This document shows positions 35,653 through 57,029 of a stretch of DNA of 64,000 nt, one piece after another. The translations under genes and the position numbers were made by a program. Every line of letters begins with the position of its first letter. Positions within the stretch are counted from its first letter, which is position 1. Under the pieces are notes generated by a model. The model did no database searches. It was given only the letters and a program-made list of their open reading frames with translations, and was not told the origin of the DNA. Origin of the DNA: Chrysoperla carnea. Taxonomy: Eukaryota > Arthropoda > Insecta > Neuroptera > Chrysopidae. Location: the NCBI RefSeq assembly GCF_905475395.1, contig NC_058342.1, forward strand, positions 21,548,640-21,612,639, given 5' to 3'.

Positions 35653-35941
35653 TATAATCTCGCCCAATTAGCTCAGTTTAAGGCGTAACCAATTGCGTCC
35701 GCGGTATGCTTAAGGTAGCGGGTTAGATTCCTGCCGTCGCAACAAAATTAATTTAATTAATAGTTGAGATGGGCTGGTGTAGTGCATGGTATATGCATGG
35801 ACTTTAGGTGCACTCAACGTGTAAAATTGAGGAGCTGATAAATGAAATTATCAGCGGAAAGGTGGTAAAACACATATATGGTATCACAATGGGCTCTATA
35901 CCCTAAGTGTGTCCCTCGTGGATAGCCAATCTAACCTAACC
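35653..35941 (+). mobile_element. tRNA-derived SINE, full copy with target duplication
   Basis: The head has an A box (TTAGCTCAGTTTAAGGCG near 35668) and a B box (GGTTAGATTCC near 35720). The body matches the copies at 1-282, 12700-12892 and 44100-44320; the tail is CTAACCTAACC. An 11-base direct repeat, TATATCTCTAA, lies at 35642-35652 and 35942-35952, the expected target-site duplication from LINE-driven insertion. No coding capacity. Confidence 0.93.
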
Positions 35942-35959
35942 TATATCTCTAAAAGGCCC

Positions 35960-36575
35960 GTGCTCAAGAATCATCCAAGGGGGTCATAAAGTCATTAAAA
36001 ACAAGAACTCTTTTCGAGTTAGAGAACATTTTATTATATCAAATTGTGATATACAATCATTATTTTTCAACAAAGTAATTCTGCGAGATACAGAAAACCA
36101 CTTTTCCAAAAACTCTGTGCGCATCGACCTCTACATCACAATGTATATTGAGAGCACAAACCGTTGAGCCGATCTAAAGTATATTTTGAGACGACGGAAA
36201 GTCGAAAATTAGCGTTCATTCGTCGTTGTTGCCACAGGCAAAACTGCGAAACATTTGGTAGACATTTGGAAACGCATCTTCGTTGCAAATATGGAGTGCT
36301 TGAATTGAATTTTTGGTATCCTGCCCGGCAACGCGATTTCGCAAAATTTACCTTCAAGAGTCAACTCAAAGTTCAAACAGTTAAGCTCAAGAGTATTCAT
36401 CAGAATTTTTCTTTTAAAAGAGTTGGAAGAGAGTTCACGGTTTTTTTATTTTTCTGAACCCTTTCCGAAAGGTTTCTTAATTAAAGTGAAAAAGTTTTTT
36501 GTCTGAAGTACTCAAATCAAAGTAAAAAAAATGTACCGAGCTCAAAATATGCATGGATATCCGGAAGTAAAATTT
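35960..36575 (-). repeat. dispersed repeat, inverted relative to 42640-43460
   Basis: CTGCGAGATACAGAAAACCA, AATGTATATTGAGAGCACAA and TGTACCGAGCTCAAAATATG are reverse-complement matches to blocks near 43300, 43235 and 42670. The three overlapping open frames at 36136-36457 on both strands are shadows of the repeat and share no domain. Confidence 0.7.
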
Positions 36576-36599
36576 CGAGAGATATTCTCAATCAGGAGA

Positions 36600-36795
36600 C
36601 AGTGGTATGTTAAATTATATAGTATGTATAATAGGGGAATATTAGTTATGTGTGTGTATCAATGAGTGGATATCTTTCTTTATTTACATGACGTAAAAAA
36701 CAAACGATTGCGTCATCAACACTGTCTACACATGGTATTTCAACAATTAACTCAGTCAATTGTTTCTTTTCATTTGTTTTTTTTTCTATTTAAAT
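36600..36795 (+). repeat. family A 3' fragment
   Basis: It contains TATATAGTATGTATAATAGG, GACGTAAAAAACAAACGATT and GGTATTTCAACAATTAACTC, matching the 3' halves of 18905-19480 and 50810-51395. Confidence 0.7.
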
Positions 36796-36799
36796 GAAA

Positions 36800-38415
36800 T
36801 CACTTTTTGTATTAAAAAAGTAAATGAATTCAATCGAAGGTCATGTTGACTATAATTTAAGGGGATTAACAATAATACGAACATGTGATCGGGTTATTAA
36901 AAATGTTTGACTGGAAATCATGAAATAATTGATAATCCGACGAAAAAGAAAACAGTTGTCAATTCAACCTACAATTTTTTTTTTTAAATGTATGACCAAG
37001 TATACGTAATGTGATGACCATATTTCACCCTACCCTGAAAAGTATATTTACCTAAAAAATAATAGATAGGCAGCCAAAAAAAATCCTGCGTCGTATAGAA
37101 TAGAAATTAGTGAAATCAAAAAGATAAAATGAGTCTCACGGAAAACTAAAATTAATGACTTGTTATGAACGGATATTGATTTTAATTTCGATAGAAAACA
37201 AGGCGGTATCAAACTTGTATTAGAGTGAACTTATAGACGAATTTCCAAAGAGATTTTGAATTTAACTGAGAATTTTGTTGAAAATCTTTTTTCCCGTCTA
37301 TAGATGTCATATGAATAACAAATATTTTATATTATCATGTGCACACTGAAAAGAAATTCTTAATATCAACCGATATGAGGTTATCTCAACCTCATCGCGA
37401 GATTAAATATGGTGAATGGTGCCACGAATGTGATACAACTACCGTAAGGGGTTGAGTGGTGAAGTTGACACAAACGCATGAGTTGTTTGTATGAAAGTAA
37501 TATACTGTCTAACTAATTTCAAATATTGTTTTGAAATGCAACATAGTTTTAAACAATCTTTTTTTGATTGGTTCTACCGCTTATAAATATAATAACAAAA
37601 TATTGATGTGATTGTCACAACTACACGAGCAGGTAAAAAAATAAAAGGTTTATACCTGTTAATAGGTTCATTAAAAAAAATTAGATTTCTTCAAGTCGGA
37701 TTTGAATCAGCGACATATGGATAACCATTGATTTTAGTATCTACAGCTTACGAACTGCGCTATCGATGCTTGTTACATATAACAAAAATATGGTAAATGT
37801 TATAAAAATGATCAATATGTCATTATTAATTTTTTTCAGTGCATCGTTGCTTGGAACGTGGAAAGACGAGTCCCATGTTTTCGTACGCCACTGGAATACG
37901 CAGAAAAAAATTGATTCCCTGTAAAAAAAATGATTTCCTTAAAATTTTCGTAAAATATAATTTCCATTTAACTAACATTAATTAAGAAATTCCAAATTTT
38001 TTTCCGCTACACAACTTTTCTTAGAATCTTATGATGATAAGTAAAAATTTTTATCGGATAATTTGTTCGATTGATGTCACAGATGTAAAAAGAGTGTATA
38101 CATTTTCTTGGGACACTCTGTATGTGTTTGAGTTGAGTGTGTTTGTATTTAAGTTTAAAAACGAAATTAATTAATTATGAGTTTCATATTAGTATTCAAA
38201 ATAATTATAATTAGGTATATAAATAGAGCATTTAATCTATTTCAGGGTCAAATTTATGTTTGTTTTTTAAATAATGCCACTATTATATAACATTTAGAAA
38301 AATATTTGTTTTTAGTTTGTTTTACTAGAATAAATAAAGAAAAAAACGTGTCAGAGGCAGAGCTCTATCACTTCATGTTATATTTTCCCATTTAATACAG
38401 GTAAAGTAAGACTAA
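36800..38415. other. intergenic, mostly unassigned
   Basis: Apart from the tRNA-like head at 37690-37775, no gene or repeat was recognised in this AT-rich stretch. Confidence 0.45.
37690..37775 (-). repeat. tRNA-like SINE head on the minus strand
   Basis: Read on the - strand it has TAGCGCAGTTCGTAAGCTG (A-box-like) and GATTCAAATCC (B-box-like), about 45 bases apart. A clean acceptor stem and anticodon arm are not evident, so this is a SINE or tRNA relic. Confidence 0.5.
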
Positions 38416-38420
38416 ATATG

Positions 38421-38910
38421 ATAGTCTGGTTCATATGTACGATTTTTTCTAACTTTTTTGTATTTTCTCCGAAAATTACGAAATAGGTGTCATTCGATTC
38501 GTAATTTTATATAGAAAGTTTAATGAAAAATCCGAAATGGAGCTGAAAAAAATTGCAAAAGTTATAAACAATTAAGTGAAGTAGAAAATAGGGGGCTCAG
38601 TTTTTTTTGAATAACTCAAAAAATATTGAAAATTTTCTAAATCTGAAAAAAGATGAAGCAATTTCTTAAAGTTCCGACTGCCGGAATTGTATCTCTAATA
38701 TTTATAACTTTTCCAGAGCCCTAAAAATTGCTCAAAATACGGCAAGTCTGGTTCTCGCGCGCGTTCTGTCTCTGAAGCCTGCTAACAAAAAAAATTATTT
38801 AAACATATAAAATATGAATATTAAGAAATACAAAAATTATTTTAGTTTTGAGATACATCTTTTGAATATACAAAAAAATTAGAAAAAGTCGTACATGTGA
38901 ACCAGACTAT
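38421..38910. mobile_element. 490-bp MITE with about 40-bp terminal inverted repeats
   Basis: ATAGTCTGGTTCATATGTAC at the left is the complement, with few changes, of GTACATGTGAACCAGACTAT at the right; pairing continues through an AAAAAGTC / GATTTTTT-rich stretch. The interior is unique and non-coding. Confidence 0.8.
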
Positions 38911-38914
38911 GACA

Positions 38915-40512
38915 GTTTGGCGGCAACATATGTACCACAATGAAACTTTGTTAATTAACTTTATCTTGGCACTAGAAATGAATATCTGCCGTCCTACCAA
39001 AATTTAGGTGTCCTATCCCCTTTCAAGGGGTATGAACAAGGAGGAATATGATAGATATATGTAAATAAACAAATTAGAGATATTTGAGCCAAAATAGAAT
39101 GTAAGTATTTCTGGATTGTGTCTTTCGCTCTAATTACCCGAACATTCGGGAAATAGGAGCCAATAAATTTTTATCAGCCTAGAATAGTCTCATCTTTGAT
39201 TTCAACAAGTCTCAAATAAATCTAATTTTGTATATCAAAAAATTAAATAACAAAAGGAACATTTAGTGACAAAATGGTCTCATTTGTCCAACCATTATGG
39301 GAGCAGCTGTATATAGCTCCCGGTGTTCCATCTTTTTCAAGCTGAAGCGAGTGGCGTTGACGTGGAAAAATAAATAGAAGTGGGATGAAAATTCTTGGAG
39401 CACTCATGGCACATATTATCATCATATTTTTTCCTATTTCCCACGAAACTTCAAATTATAATAGGTACGAGGAATAAAAAATCCTGCGATGGGGTAATGA
39501 GAGATGTATCGCTTAACTTTCAATCGAACAAATATAATTTCAAAATAACATCTCGTAAACTATCAAAATTTCACTAGTCATACCTTAAATTAGATAGATT
39601 TAGAGATATAATTAACGTAAATACAATAGTAAACGTATCTATTTTAGTACTGACCCGGGATGTTATTCTTCCCGATTTTTTATAACAGTGCAGCAAAAAA
39701 CAAACAATCGCGATCGTCTCGTGCAACTGAATGAGCGCAACTAAGTCATTGTGAGCTTTAGGCTAATATTATCAAACATAAACAAAGACACTCGAACTTC
39801 ATTTACATATTTACGGGCATTAGGGAAATCCATTTCGGACTCGCTCCCATTACCCGCGGGCTCTCATTACCCCATATTCCCCTAATTGAGCGTTACCTTA
39901 GTTTACGAAAAAACAATAAATCACGATTAATTTTTGATGAATATTTTAGTAAAATCAAATTAAATATTGAACCTTGCATCAAATCAGGTATTTTTGTTTT
40001 TTTGATATGTTATTTACAAACTAAAGGCAATGTTAAATCTAAGTTTTCGACCTATGCAAACGACCGGATCATGCCGAAAAATAAAAAAAATCTCGAAAAT
40101 TTTTACCTCATTTCAGTTTTTATTCATTTTGACACGGAAGGACTGGCTTTTCTACAAAATTATTTAATAATCAAGATAATTATACCTCGATAAATATAAA
40201 GTGATAATTATCAATTAATAATTATATGATAAAAATTTAAACTCATCGATTAAATTCTTTTTATCAGAAATTATAGAATTATTATAATAATAATGTAGGT
40301 ACTGGCTATTGTCTTGAACATGGGACAAACTCCCTTAGTGACCATGAGAACATACAACATACAGTGATGAATAACAACTTTGACGATGAAGATAGATGCC
40401 ATAATTATAGAATTCACGGATTTTCCCATTAAACTCTTAAGCTTAATCATTTTTCTTTTATTGACGAGACTGTATAATTAATGTGCAATGAAAATAACCA
40501 ACTCTTCTATAG
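38915..40512. other. intergenic, nothing recognised
   Basis: No gene or element identified. CGGGAAATAGGAGCC near 39147 and the GC-richer stretch near 39840-39875 did not resolve to any feature. Confidence 0.4.
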
Positions 40513-40514
40513 TA

Positions 40515-41397
40515 AGGGAGATCGGGTACGGAAACACTCTGTACTTTCACCTTGGTTCCTGGTTAGGTGATAGTATTTTAATGAAATTATTATATCCATA
40601 TATAAATTCCGTGCATACTCTTTACATTAGTATCTTCATTTTCCTTATAATTGTATATTTTGAATGAATCACATAGACTTTAAAAAAATTAGTAAGTTGT
40701 TACTTCCGACCACGTTAGCGGGTCGAAAGTAACAGGACAAATGGGTTTGAAATGAATATGCTATGATATAAGAAATCCACAAATGACTTAATAGAAAAGT
40801 TTGTATGAACAAGAAAAATAAACACTTGCATTCAAAAGTTATATATTTTATGAAAACAAATCAGTATTGTTAACTCCTCGAAGTAATGAGATCTATTATT
40901 ATATGATAATCATACATATATTCTAATCAGATTATTCAATATCAAGTCTTAAAACACTTTTTTGTGTGTATTTGTTTACCCACTTGTGTAAGTAACATGT
41001 TACTTGTGTACCCATAGAGCTATGTTACTTTTGTACCCAACCACATTTTTGGTAAAACAATAAAGATAACCTTAAAACGGCGGATGGTGGTAAGCAAAAA
41101 CGAATTAAAATACTGTACAATCAATGTAATCAAGAAATAATATGCAAACACTCAGATTAATATCGGGCTATTAATATGACGTAAATTTCAAATAAGTAAA
41201 CTTTTGACTTGGAAAAATCACGTATTGTCCTCTCACAAAACATGACAGTGCCGGGCGCGCGAGCTGGCGAATTGGAAAAAAGAGGGCGGCACCGACTGTC
41301 ATTTGACGGCAGTGAAGCGGTTTTTCGACTGTTAGAGATAAACCTACAGAGCATTTGTTACTTTCGATCCGCCGTTACTTTTGTACCCGCTCTCCCC
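40515..41397. mobile_element. TIR element GGGGAGACCGGGTAC, copy 2
   Basis: It starts AGGGAGATCGGGTACGGAAA and ends GTACCCGCTCTCCCC, with TA on both sides. It aligns along its length with 14611-15462, including TTACTTCCGACCACGTTAGC and GTAACATGTTACTTGTGTAC. The open frames at 41157-41415 lie inside the copy and are not conserved in copy 1. Confidence 0.88.
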
Positions 41398-41619
41398 TAC
41401 ATACCACAAAATTAAATTAAATATCATGGAATAAAAAAAAAATTTATTCATCTTTGAAATTTTCCACAGTTCTTTCAGAAAATTTCGAAATTTTTTCTGG
41501 AGTAATAAGTCTTTTCTGGATTTTGTTTTTTTAGAATGTTTCACAAAACCACTAGTTGAAGTTAACCTGAAAATTTTCAACATCCTTTTTTTTATAGTTT
41601 TGTAAGACTTTTTTTATAT

Positions 41620-42310
41620 TTAGTTATCTGATCTAAAATTATCGTCTGAACTAATTTTATGATAAAACTTACCGTTTCGCTGAAAATCGCGAAAATCTCG
41701 TTTTCACGACCTTTGACCCCACGTAACTTTGTTTCCTTATCTCGGATCGATGTGGATTTTTAAAATACCATGTATATGAAATATACCAAGGTATACTAAA
41801 TTTAGTCCCAAGTTTGTAACGCTTAAAAATATTGATACTATGAACAAAATTTTTGTATAGGTGTTCATAAAATCACCTAATTAGTCCATTTCCGGTTGTC
41901 TGTCATCACGATTACTCAAAAACGAAAAGAGATATCAAGCTTAAATTTTTATAGCGTGCTAAGGACGTAAAAAGTGAGGTCAAGTTCGTAAATGAGCAAC
42001 ATAGATAAATTGGGTCTTGGTCCGTAGGACACATCTTGTAAACAGTTAGCGATAGAACAAAAGTTTAAGTGTAAAAAATGATCCTTATAAAAAAATAAAC
42101 AACTTTTGTTGGAAACATTTTTTCGTTAGTATTATCAGTTATATGTGTGTGAACAGGTATGTATGTGTAATGTGATTGTTTTTCACTCAGTCAATTGTTT
42201 GTTTTCACTTGTTTAGTTTTTATTTATGATTGTGTTTTGATCAATCCTACCAAATTTTAGCCGGGTGCGTATTTGTGTACCTTCGGATGTTTAAATTGAG
42301 CGGATAATAT
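41620..42310. mobile_element. foldback-element half copy interrupted by family A
   Basis: 41640-41750 matches the arm of the 25918-26940 element (ACTAATTTTATGATAAAACT, CGATGTGGATTTTTAAAA). The family A copy at 41760-42215 interrupts it, after which TCAATCCTACCAAATTTTAG and GAGCGGATAAT complete the outer end. Confidence 0.7.
41760..42215 (+). repeat. dispersed repeat family A copy
   Basis: TACCATGTATATGAAATATA, CAAGGTATACTAAATTTAGT and CACCTAATTAGTCCATTTCC are in order; the 3' part is shortened. Inserted within a foldback element. Confidence 0.8.
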
Positions 42311-42639
42311 GAAACACAATAAAAATTGTGGAATGTGATAGAAAAGGGAATACAATAGAGTACAACAGTTTTAATTCATATTTTAATTTTGAAATCGTCA
42401 AAATAATCCTTACGTAATTAATGAATGGTCCCTGTTCAAACGGTGATTTTTACTTTCTCGAAATCCTAGATCTAAATTTTAGCTTTTAAGCCTTTTATCA
42501 GTCAAGCTGTTGTTACCAGACCCGTGCGCAAGGGAGAGGTTTTGAGGTTCAAAATCCCTCCCATTGAGAATTTGTCCACATAAATTTTGCACTAACAAGA
42601 TAGTCCTGTAAATGCACCCATTTATGAGACTCATTTCCA

Positions 42640-43460
42640 CTGACGAATCAAATATCCATACATATTTTGAGCTCGGTACATTCTTCAACTTTGCCTTTGA
42701 GTCGAGTACTTCAAACAGAAAATCTGGATCTTGGCGAAGCTATCGAACTAACTGATGCTGCAAAACATATTTTGTTGAAAAAAGAGGAAAGGTATGAGAA
42801 GAGTTCAGGAATATTTCAAAAGCCAATATCCAAGTCATAACAGACTCAACGCAATATTCAGACTGATTCAGTTGAAAATTATAGATTGAATTTTAAACAT
42901 AGCAATATTTTATCAAATTTAGCTTGTCTCTTTCTCAATACAATGAAAAATTTTGATGAAAACTCTTGCTCGATTTTTTGAACTAGAATATTCAATTTTG
43001 CTGGATGATTCCCGTGACATATGGGTAGACGGAAGTTTACCTTTGACGAAAACGTATCGTTGGACGGAGTGCCAACATATATCTGCAATTAAGATGCGTT
43101 TCCGAATGTCTATAAAATTATTTGCGTTCTGGCATTTTTGTTCGGACAGCAGCGACGAATGAACTTTGCTTTTCAACATTGCATCGTCTCAAACATATCT
43201 TAGATTGAATATCGGCTAAACGGATAGTCTTCGTTCAATATACATCGCGTTGTGGAGGTTGATTCACACAAAGTTTTGGAAAAGTTTTTTCCTGTACCTC
43301 GCAAAATTCACTTATTAAAAAAAAAGACTAAATTTCACATTTTGACCTTATTAAGTGTTCTCTTCCTCGAAAAAAGAATTTCTTGTTTTTATTGACTTTA
43401 TGACCTAACACAGCGAACAAAAGTTTGAACTCCTCTCTTGGGTAATTCCCGATCAAGTCT
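42640..43460 (+). repeat. dispersed repeat, partner of 35960-36575
   Basis: It shares ATATTTTGAGCTCGGTACAT, GTTCAATATACATCGCG and TTTTCCTGTACCTCGCAAAA with the reverse complement of 35960-36575. The overlapping frames at 42879-43179 on both strands carry no recognisable domain. Confidence 0.65.
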
Positions 43461-44095
43461 ACCTTTAGTGAAAAAGATTAACTTCGAAATGACGGGCTGT
43501 GTTATATGGCTAGTATAGCTTGTTGGAAATAATAAAGATTGAATATTTCGTGTAAGAAATCATTAAAAATTGCACATGTCTTCTTTTAACAATAGATTTA
43601 AAATAATGATTTTTTTCTATTAAGGTTGAATGGTATTAATGAGAATTTAATATTTCAAATGTAAGAAATATTTGATGAATTATTATATTTATATTACTAG
43701 CTTAAATATAAAATATATACATAATACACTACTAACCAAAATTAAAGGGACTCATTTTTTTTCCTTATAAAATAGGTTAATTTCAAATGCCCAAAGCTTT
43801 CTCAATTTTTCAGTTTTTGTATAATAGGGTATTTGACTCCCTGTTGTCGAAAAATAGTCTTGTATTATTTGTTATAAAATAAAAGACAGACTACGTCAAC
43901 ATTTCTTGTAGATCTGCTGTATTTACGGCAAAAATCGGTGGTTAAAGATCCCCGCAATATTAGATAGGAAAATAGCTTTTTGTGAAACTTTTGCTACCCC
44001 ATCCTTAAATGTTCCTTGGATCATTCTGATCAAAAACTCTGACGACCACAAAAATTTTTAACGAGTAGTTTTCGAGCTATCGGTGATCAAAGCTA

Positions 44096-44320
44096 CACAC
44101 CCTCGAAGCTCAGTTGGTTAAGGCGTAATCAATTCCGTTCGTGGTGTGCCTAGGGTAGAAGGTTCGATTCCCGCCGTCACAAAGAAAAATTAATTTAATT
44201 CATAGTTGTGGTGGGCTGGTATATAATAGTATGTGCATGAAGAGGGTGCACTCAGCCTCTGAAAATAATTAAGGACACACATATATGGTATCACAATGAG
44301 CTCTATAGCCTAAGGCTATT
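44096..44320 (+). repeat. tRNA-derived SINE with best-preserved head
   Basis: A box: AAGCTCAGTTGGTTAAGGCG (44114-44133 region). B box: GGTTCGATTCC (44161-44171). The body is shortened and the CCTAA tail is missing. Same family as 35653-35941. Confidence 0.85.
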
Positions 44321-44451
44321 TAGGTGATGAGCATTCCCATCATGCCCATATGGGTGGATCCGCCACTGTCTTCACATCGTTCTGCTCAAAAACTATCATA
44401 ACCACAAAACTTTTTAACGATATCTTATATTTATAGTACAGGCACTCAATA

Positions 44452-44535
44452 TGAGGCTCTTTCTTTACGCCACATAGATTCTCTATCTATATGTTATAAA
44501 TCTATGAAATTTATACATAAATTACTCATATGATT
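44452..44535 (+). repeat. duplicated block, copy 1
   Basis: GGCACTCAATATGAGGCTCT through ATGTTATAAATCTATGAAAT is repeated nearly exactly at 45648-45735, with a four-base insertion there (GCCGCGCCACATAG versus GCCACATAG). Confidence 0.8.
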
Positions 44536-45647
44536 AGGAAAGCTCTCACGGCCACAGAATTTGTTAAAGGGCAGTTTTAGGGCATTCCAGGGACAGGGTA
44601 TAAAATATGTTTTTTTAAATTTTGGCCAATATTGTATATATAAATAAGTATAACATAATCATCTTATGAGAAATAGACAGTAAATAAGATAATAGATAAT
44701 AAAACAGTTAAAAAAAACAACATAATATAAAAATTATTTAAATAATTTTTTCATGTTAATAATATACTAAATTAAGTATTGTTTAGTATTTAGTTAGTAA
44801 TTCTTTTATTTGAAGGATTTGGCCTTAGTTATGTAATCATTAAAATGCACTCTTCTGTTCCAAGTTTGAATATAAAAAAATTTATTTACACAACATGCAA
44901 TATCAAACGTATTTTTTAATTGTAAATAACATTCAAAGATAATTTTTAATATGTGATATTAGTGGAACGTATTGCAGGTAACAACAGTACGTTATAACAT
45001 TGAAAAAACCAAGCTAACTATGTCACAAAAGCTTATCATTTAGTGGAGCACGTACGACCGGGGAAAATTTTCAGATTCGCTGTCTTTGCATATTCTCGAA
45101 AGACGGTTCGGATATTAATAAGGATAAAGAGTTTGGCAGGCGAAAATCTAATTCATTTTTCTTGACATTTATCAATGCCTTTTTGTTGACAGTTTTGTGA
45201 ATCAAGTAAAGCTATTTTTGTTTTTTGTGGCATTTTACATCGAAAAGATCTATTGATTTTTTGTGAAGTTCACCGTTTCCGAGATATTGGGAATTTCTTG
45301 TTTGGAAAAACTCAAAAAAGCGATTCCATGGTTGAAAAATTATTTTTTAAGTTAACCAAAATCCTACTCTTTGAATTTTTCCTAAACAAATACTGAAGAG
45401 AAATTAATTACTGATTATTTCATTGCAAGGGATTAGTTTTTAATTAATAAATAGTGGTCGTTTTTAATATTTCCCGGTATAAAGCCCTTTAAGAACGAAG
45501 TTTTAAATAAACCATAGACATAACATATAGATAGAGGATCCCCTGTATTGAAATTGGTCTGGAATTTGAGATATATACTAGCTAGCGCCAGCAAATATGT
45601 GCTGATGAACATGTAGCATGCGTTGAATGATTTTATTTAGTTCCCAG

Positions 45648-45735
45648 GCACTCAATATGAGGCTCTTTCTTTACGCCGCGCCACATAGATTCTCTATCTA
45701 TATGTTATAAATCTATGAAATTAACACATAAATTA
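45648..45735 (+). repeat. duplicated block, copy 2
   Basis: Second copy of the 44452-44535 block. Further ATAGATAGAGGATC and TAGATCCTCTGTC pieces around 45530 and 45828 are related, suggesting several events in this 1.4-kb stretch. Confidence 0.75.
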
Positions 45736-46327
45736 CTATTTTCAGGGCCAGTTTAGCGAGTCATGCATTTGGCACCCACCTTTTTAGGTTTACTTATTAA
45801 ATTTTATTTACACCATATAGATCCTCTGTCATATATCTATGAATCGCCCTAGGAATTTAGGCTGTCAAGAACTCGAATACCAAGAATCAGTCAGATTACA
45901 ATGATGCTACATATACGCACCATTATTGCTTTTTGTTTCGAAATTGATTAGTCAAATTTAAATTAATGTTTTATTGAAACTTTAAAAAAACTTAGATGCC
46001 AGAGACATCTTTGAATTGTATAATTAAACATTGAAGTTTCTTTCTTTTATTTGTTTATTCTGCGACATATATTTTTTTAAAGATTAAAAAAAATGATATT
46101 AAATAATTTATTAACAACTATTTTATTAAATAATTGTAAACCAATTAAAATATTTGTATGAATTATTCATAAAAGCTGACTCTTAAAAAATTTCTAAAAC
46201 AATTTCAAGTTGTCACTTTTAAAAGTACAAACAAACAAGCAAAAACGAATTAAAACAGCCCTAAATATGATAAGATATCGTGAAAAAATTGATTTTAATT
46301 ATTTACGTTAAATTAAGTTGCGATGAC

Positions 46328-55726
<9,399 letters not shown>

Positions 55727-55801
55727 TTTTTTTTTTGTAATTCGAATCTTTTTCAAGTTTATTTGTTCACGTTTTATCAAAAAAATCATAAAATTTTTGT
55801 A

Positions 55802-55807
55802 ATTAAA
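55802..55807 (+). terminator. possible poly(A) signal of NKAIN
   Basis: ATTAAA, a common variant, 76 bases after the stop. No canonical AATAAA is nearer. Confidence 0.45.
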
Positions 55808-55809
55808 TT

Positions 55810-56690
55810 AGGGGAGAGATGTGTTTAGACAAGCAAAAGCTTACATCTTTAAATAATTAAGAATGTATGAGCATGGCAACAATAATTTATTTAAAGGCTA
55901 AAAATTTTTATAGGTAGACTTTTACTCAAAAAATATGTGGTTAAAATTTCAGTTTAGGTATCCGTGCAAATTTTTCAGAAAAAAGTCATTGAAAATCGAT
56001 TTAAAATACATTGCTCTTATGGAGAAACATCAAAAAACGACATATTTTGAAAGTTTTTGATAATTTTCACTTGGATGAATGAAAACAAATTAAAAAAAAA
56101 AAAAAAACTTTTTAATAGAAAGTAAACAAAGCCATACCATAGAAAAGAGAAAAGAAAAAAACCAAGTAACTTCGTCCATATAAGGAATGTAAGAGCAGGG
56201 TAGATTTAGGGTTGAAATTATTTTTATCTTATTTTCAACTTTGATGTTGAATTTTGTTATAACTTCATAAATGTAGACGAAAAATAAGAATTAAATTTTC
56301 CGATACCTGCCTTGGTTTACCAAATATCGAAAGCTGAATAATTAAACAAAATTTTCAATATTCGATATTTTGAAAAATAAAAAATACGCCAGATATCGAA
56401 AAATTATATTCTTACTTTTCGTCTTATATCGTCAAGTTATAACATAATTCACAATCAAAATTAAAATATCAATTTTTTAAATTTGTTCCCCCCACTACCG
56501 TACTCATACATCCTTAAAGACTAGTTCGGTCCGTACAGAATTTCATAGTACGGTACCCGTGGTCGATATACCAATATACTGTGTTATTCGATGTTGTTCT
56601 AAACAGTATGTTCACATGTTGCTAATTCGTCATTATATACGATATCAGTATAACCGATTTTGACTGTAATTAAGATTGATATAGAATTAT
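55810..56690. other. 3' flank of NKAIN, nothing recognised
   Basis: AT-rich with an A run near 56092-56106. No gene or repeat could be assigned. Confidence 0.45.
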
Positions 56691-56694
56691 ACCA

Positions 56695-57025
56695 ACTGTT
56701 TTTGTACCATCTAGGCATATCCATGTCTGTAGTATGACTGAATACACCCGTTTAGTAATGCATCTAAGCGAGATGTATTATATACATGTATTTAACATTA
56801 ATTGGGAGACGCTTGGAGAGTGGAAGTTTTTTAGATAATTAATAATATTTGTATGCAACAAAACTCCCACTCTCTGCATGCATGCAACAAAAGTCTTGTG
56901 TATCGTATCTGTAGCCTTACAATATATGTATATATTATAATACATCTCGCTTAGATGCATTACTAAACGGATGTATTCAGTCATACTACAGACATGTATT
57001 GTATATGCCTAGATGGTACAAAAAC
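56695..57025. mobile_element. MITE with about 85-bp near-identical inverted arms
   Basis: TTTTGTACCATCTAGGCATA through AGCGAGATGTATTATA at the left is mirrored by TAATACATCTCGCTTAGATG through TATGCCTAGATGGTACAAAA at the right, with very few differences. The spacer of about 140 bp is unique. The frame at 56778-56984 spans it and is not a gene. Confidence 0.88.
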
Positions 57026-57029
57026 GGCC

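Noticed and set aside
36136..36457. Three overlapping frames on both strands
   Set aside because: They lie in a dispersed repeat whose partner at 42640-43460 does not conserve any of them.
875..44171. Isolated pol III B boxes as tRNA genes
   Set aside because: None closes into a proper cloverleaf with acceptor stem; repeated bodies and tails show they are SINEs.
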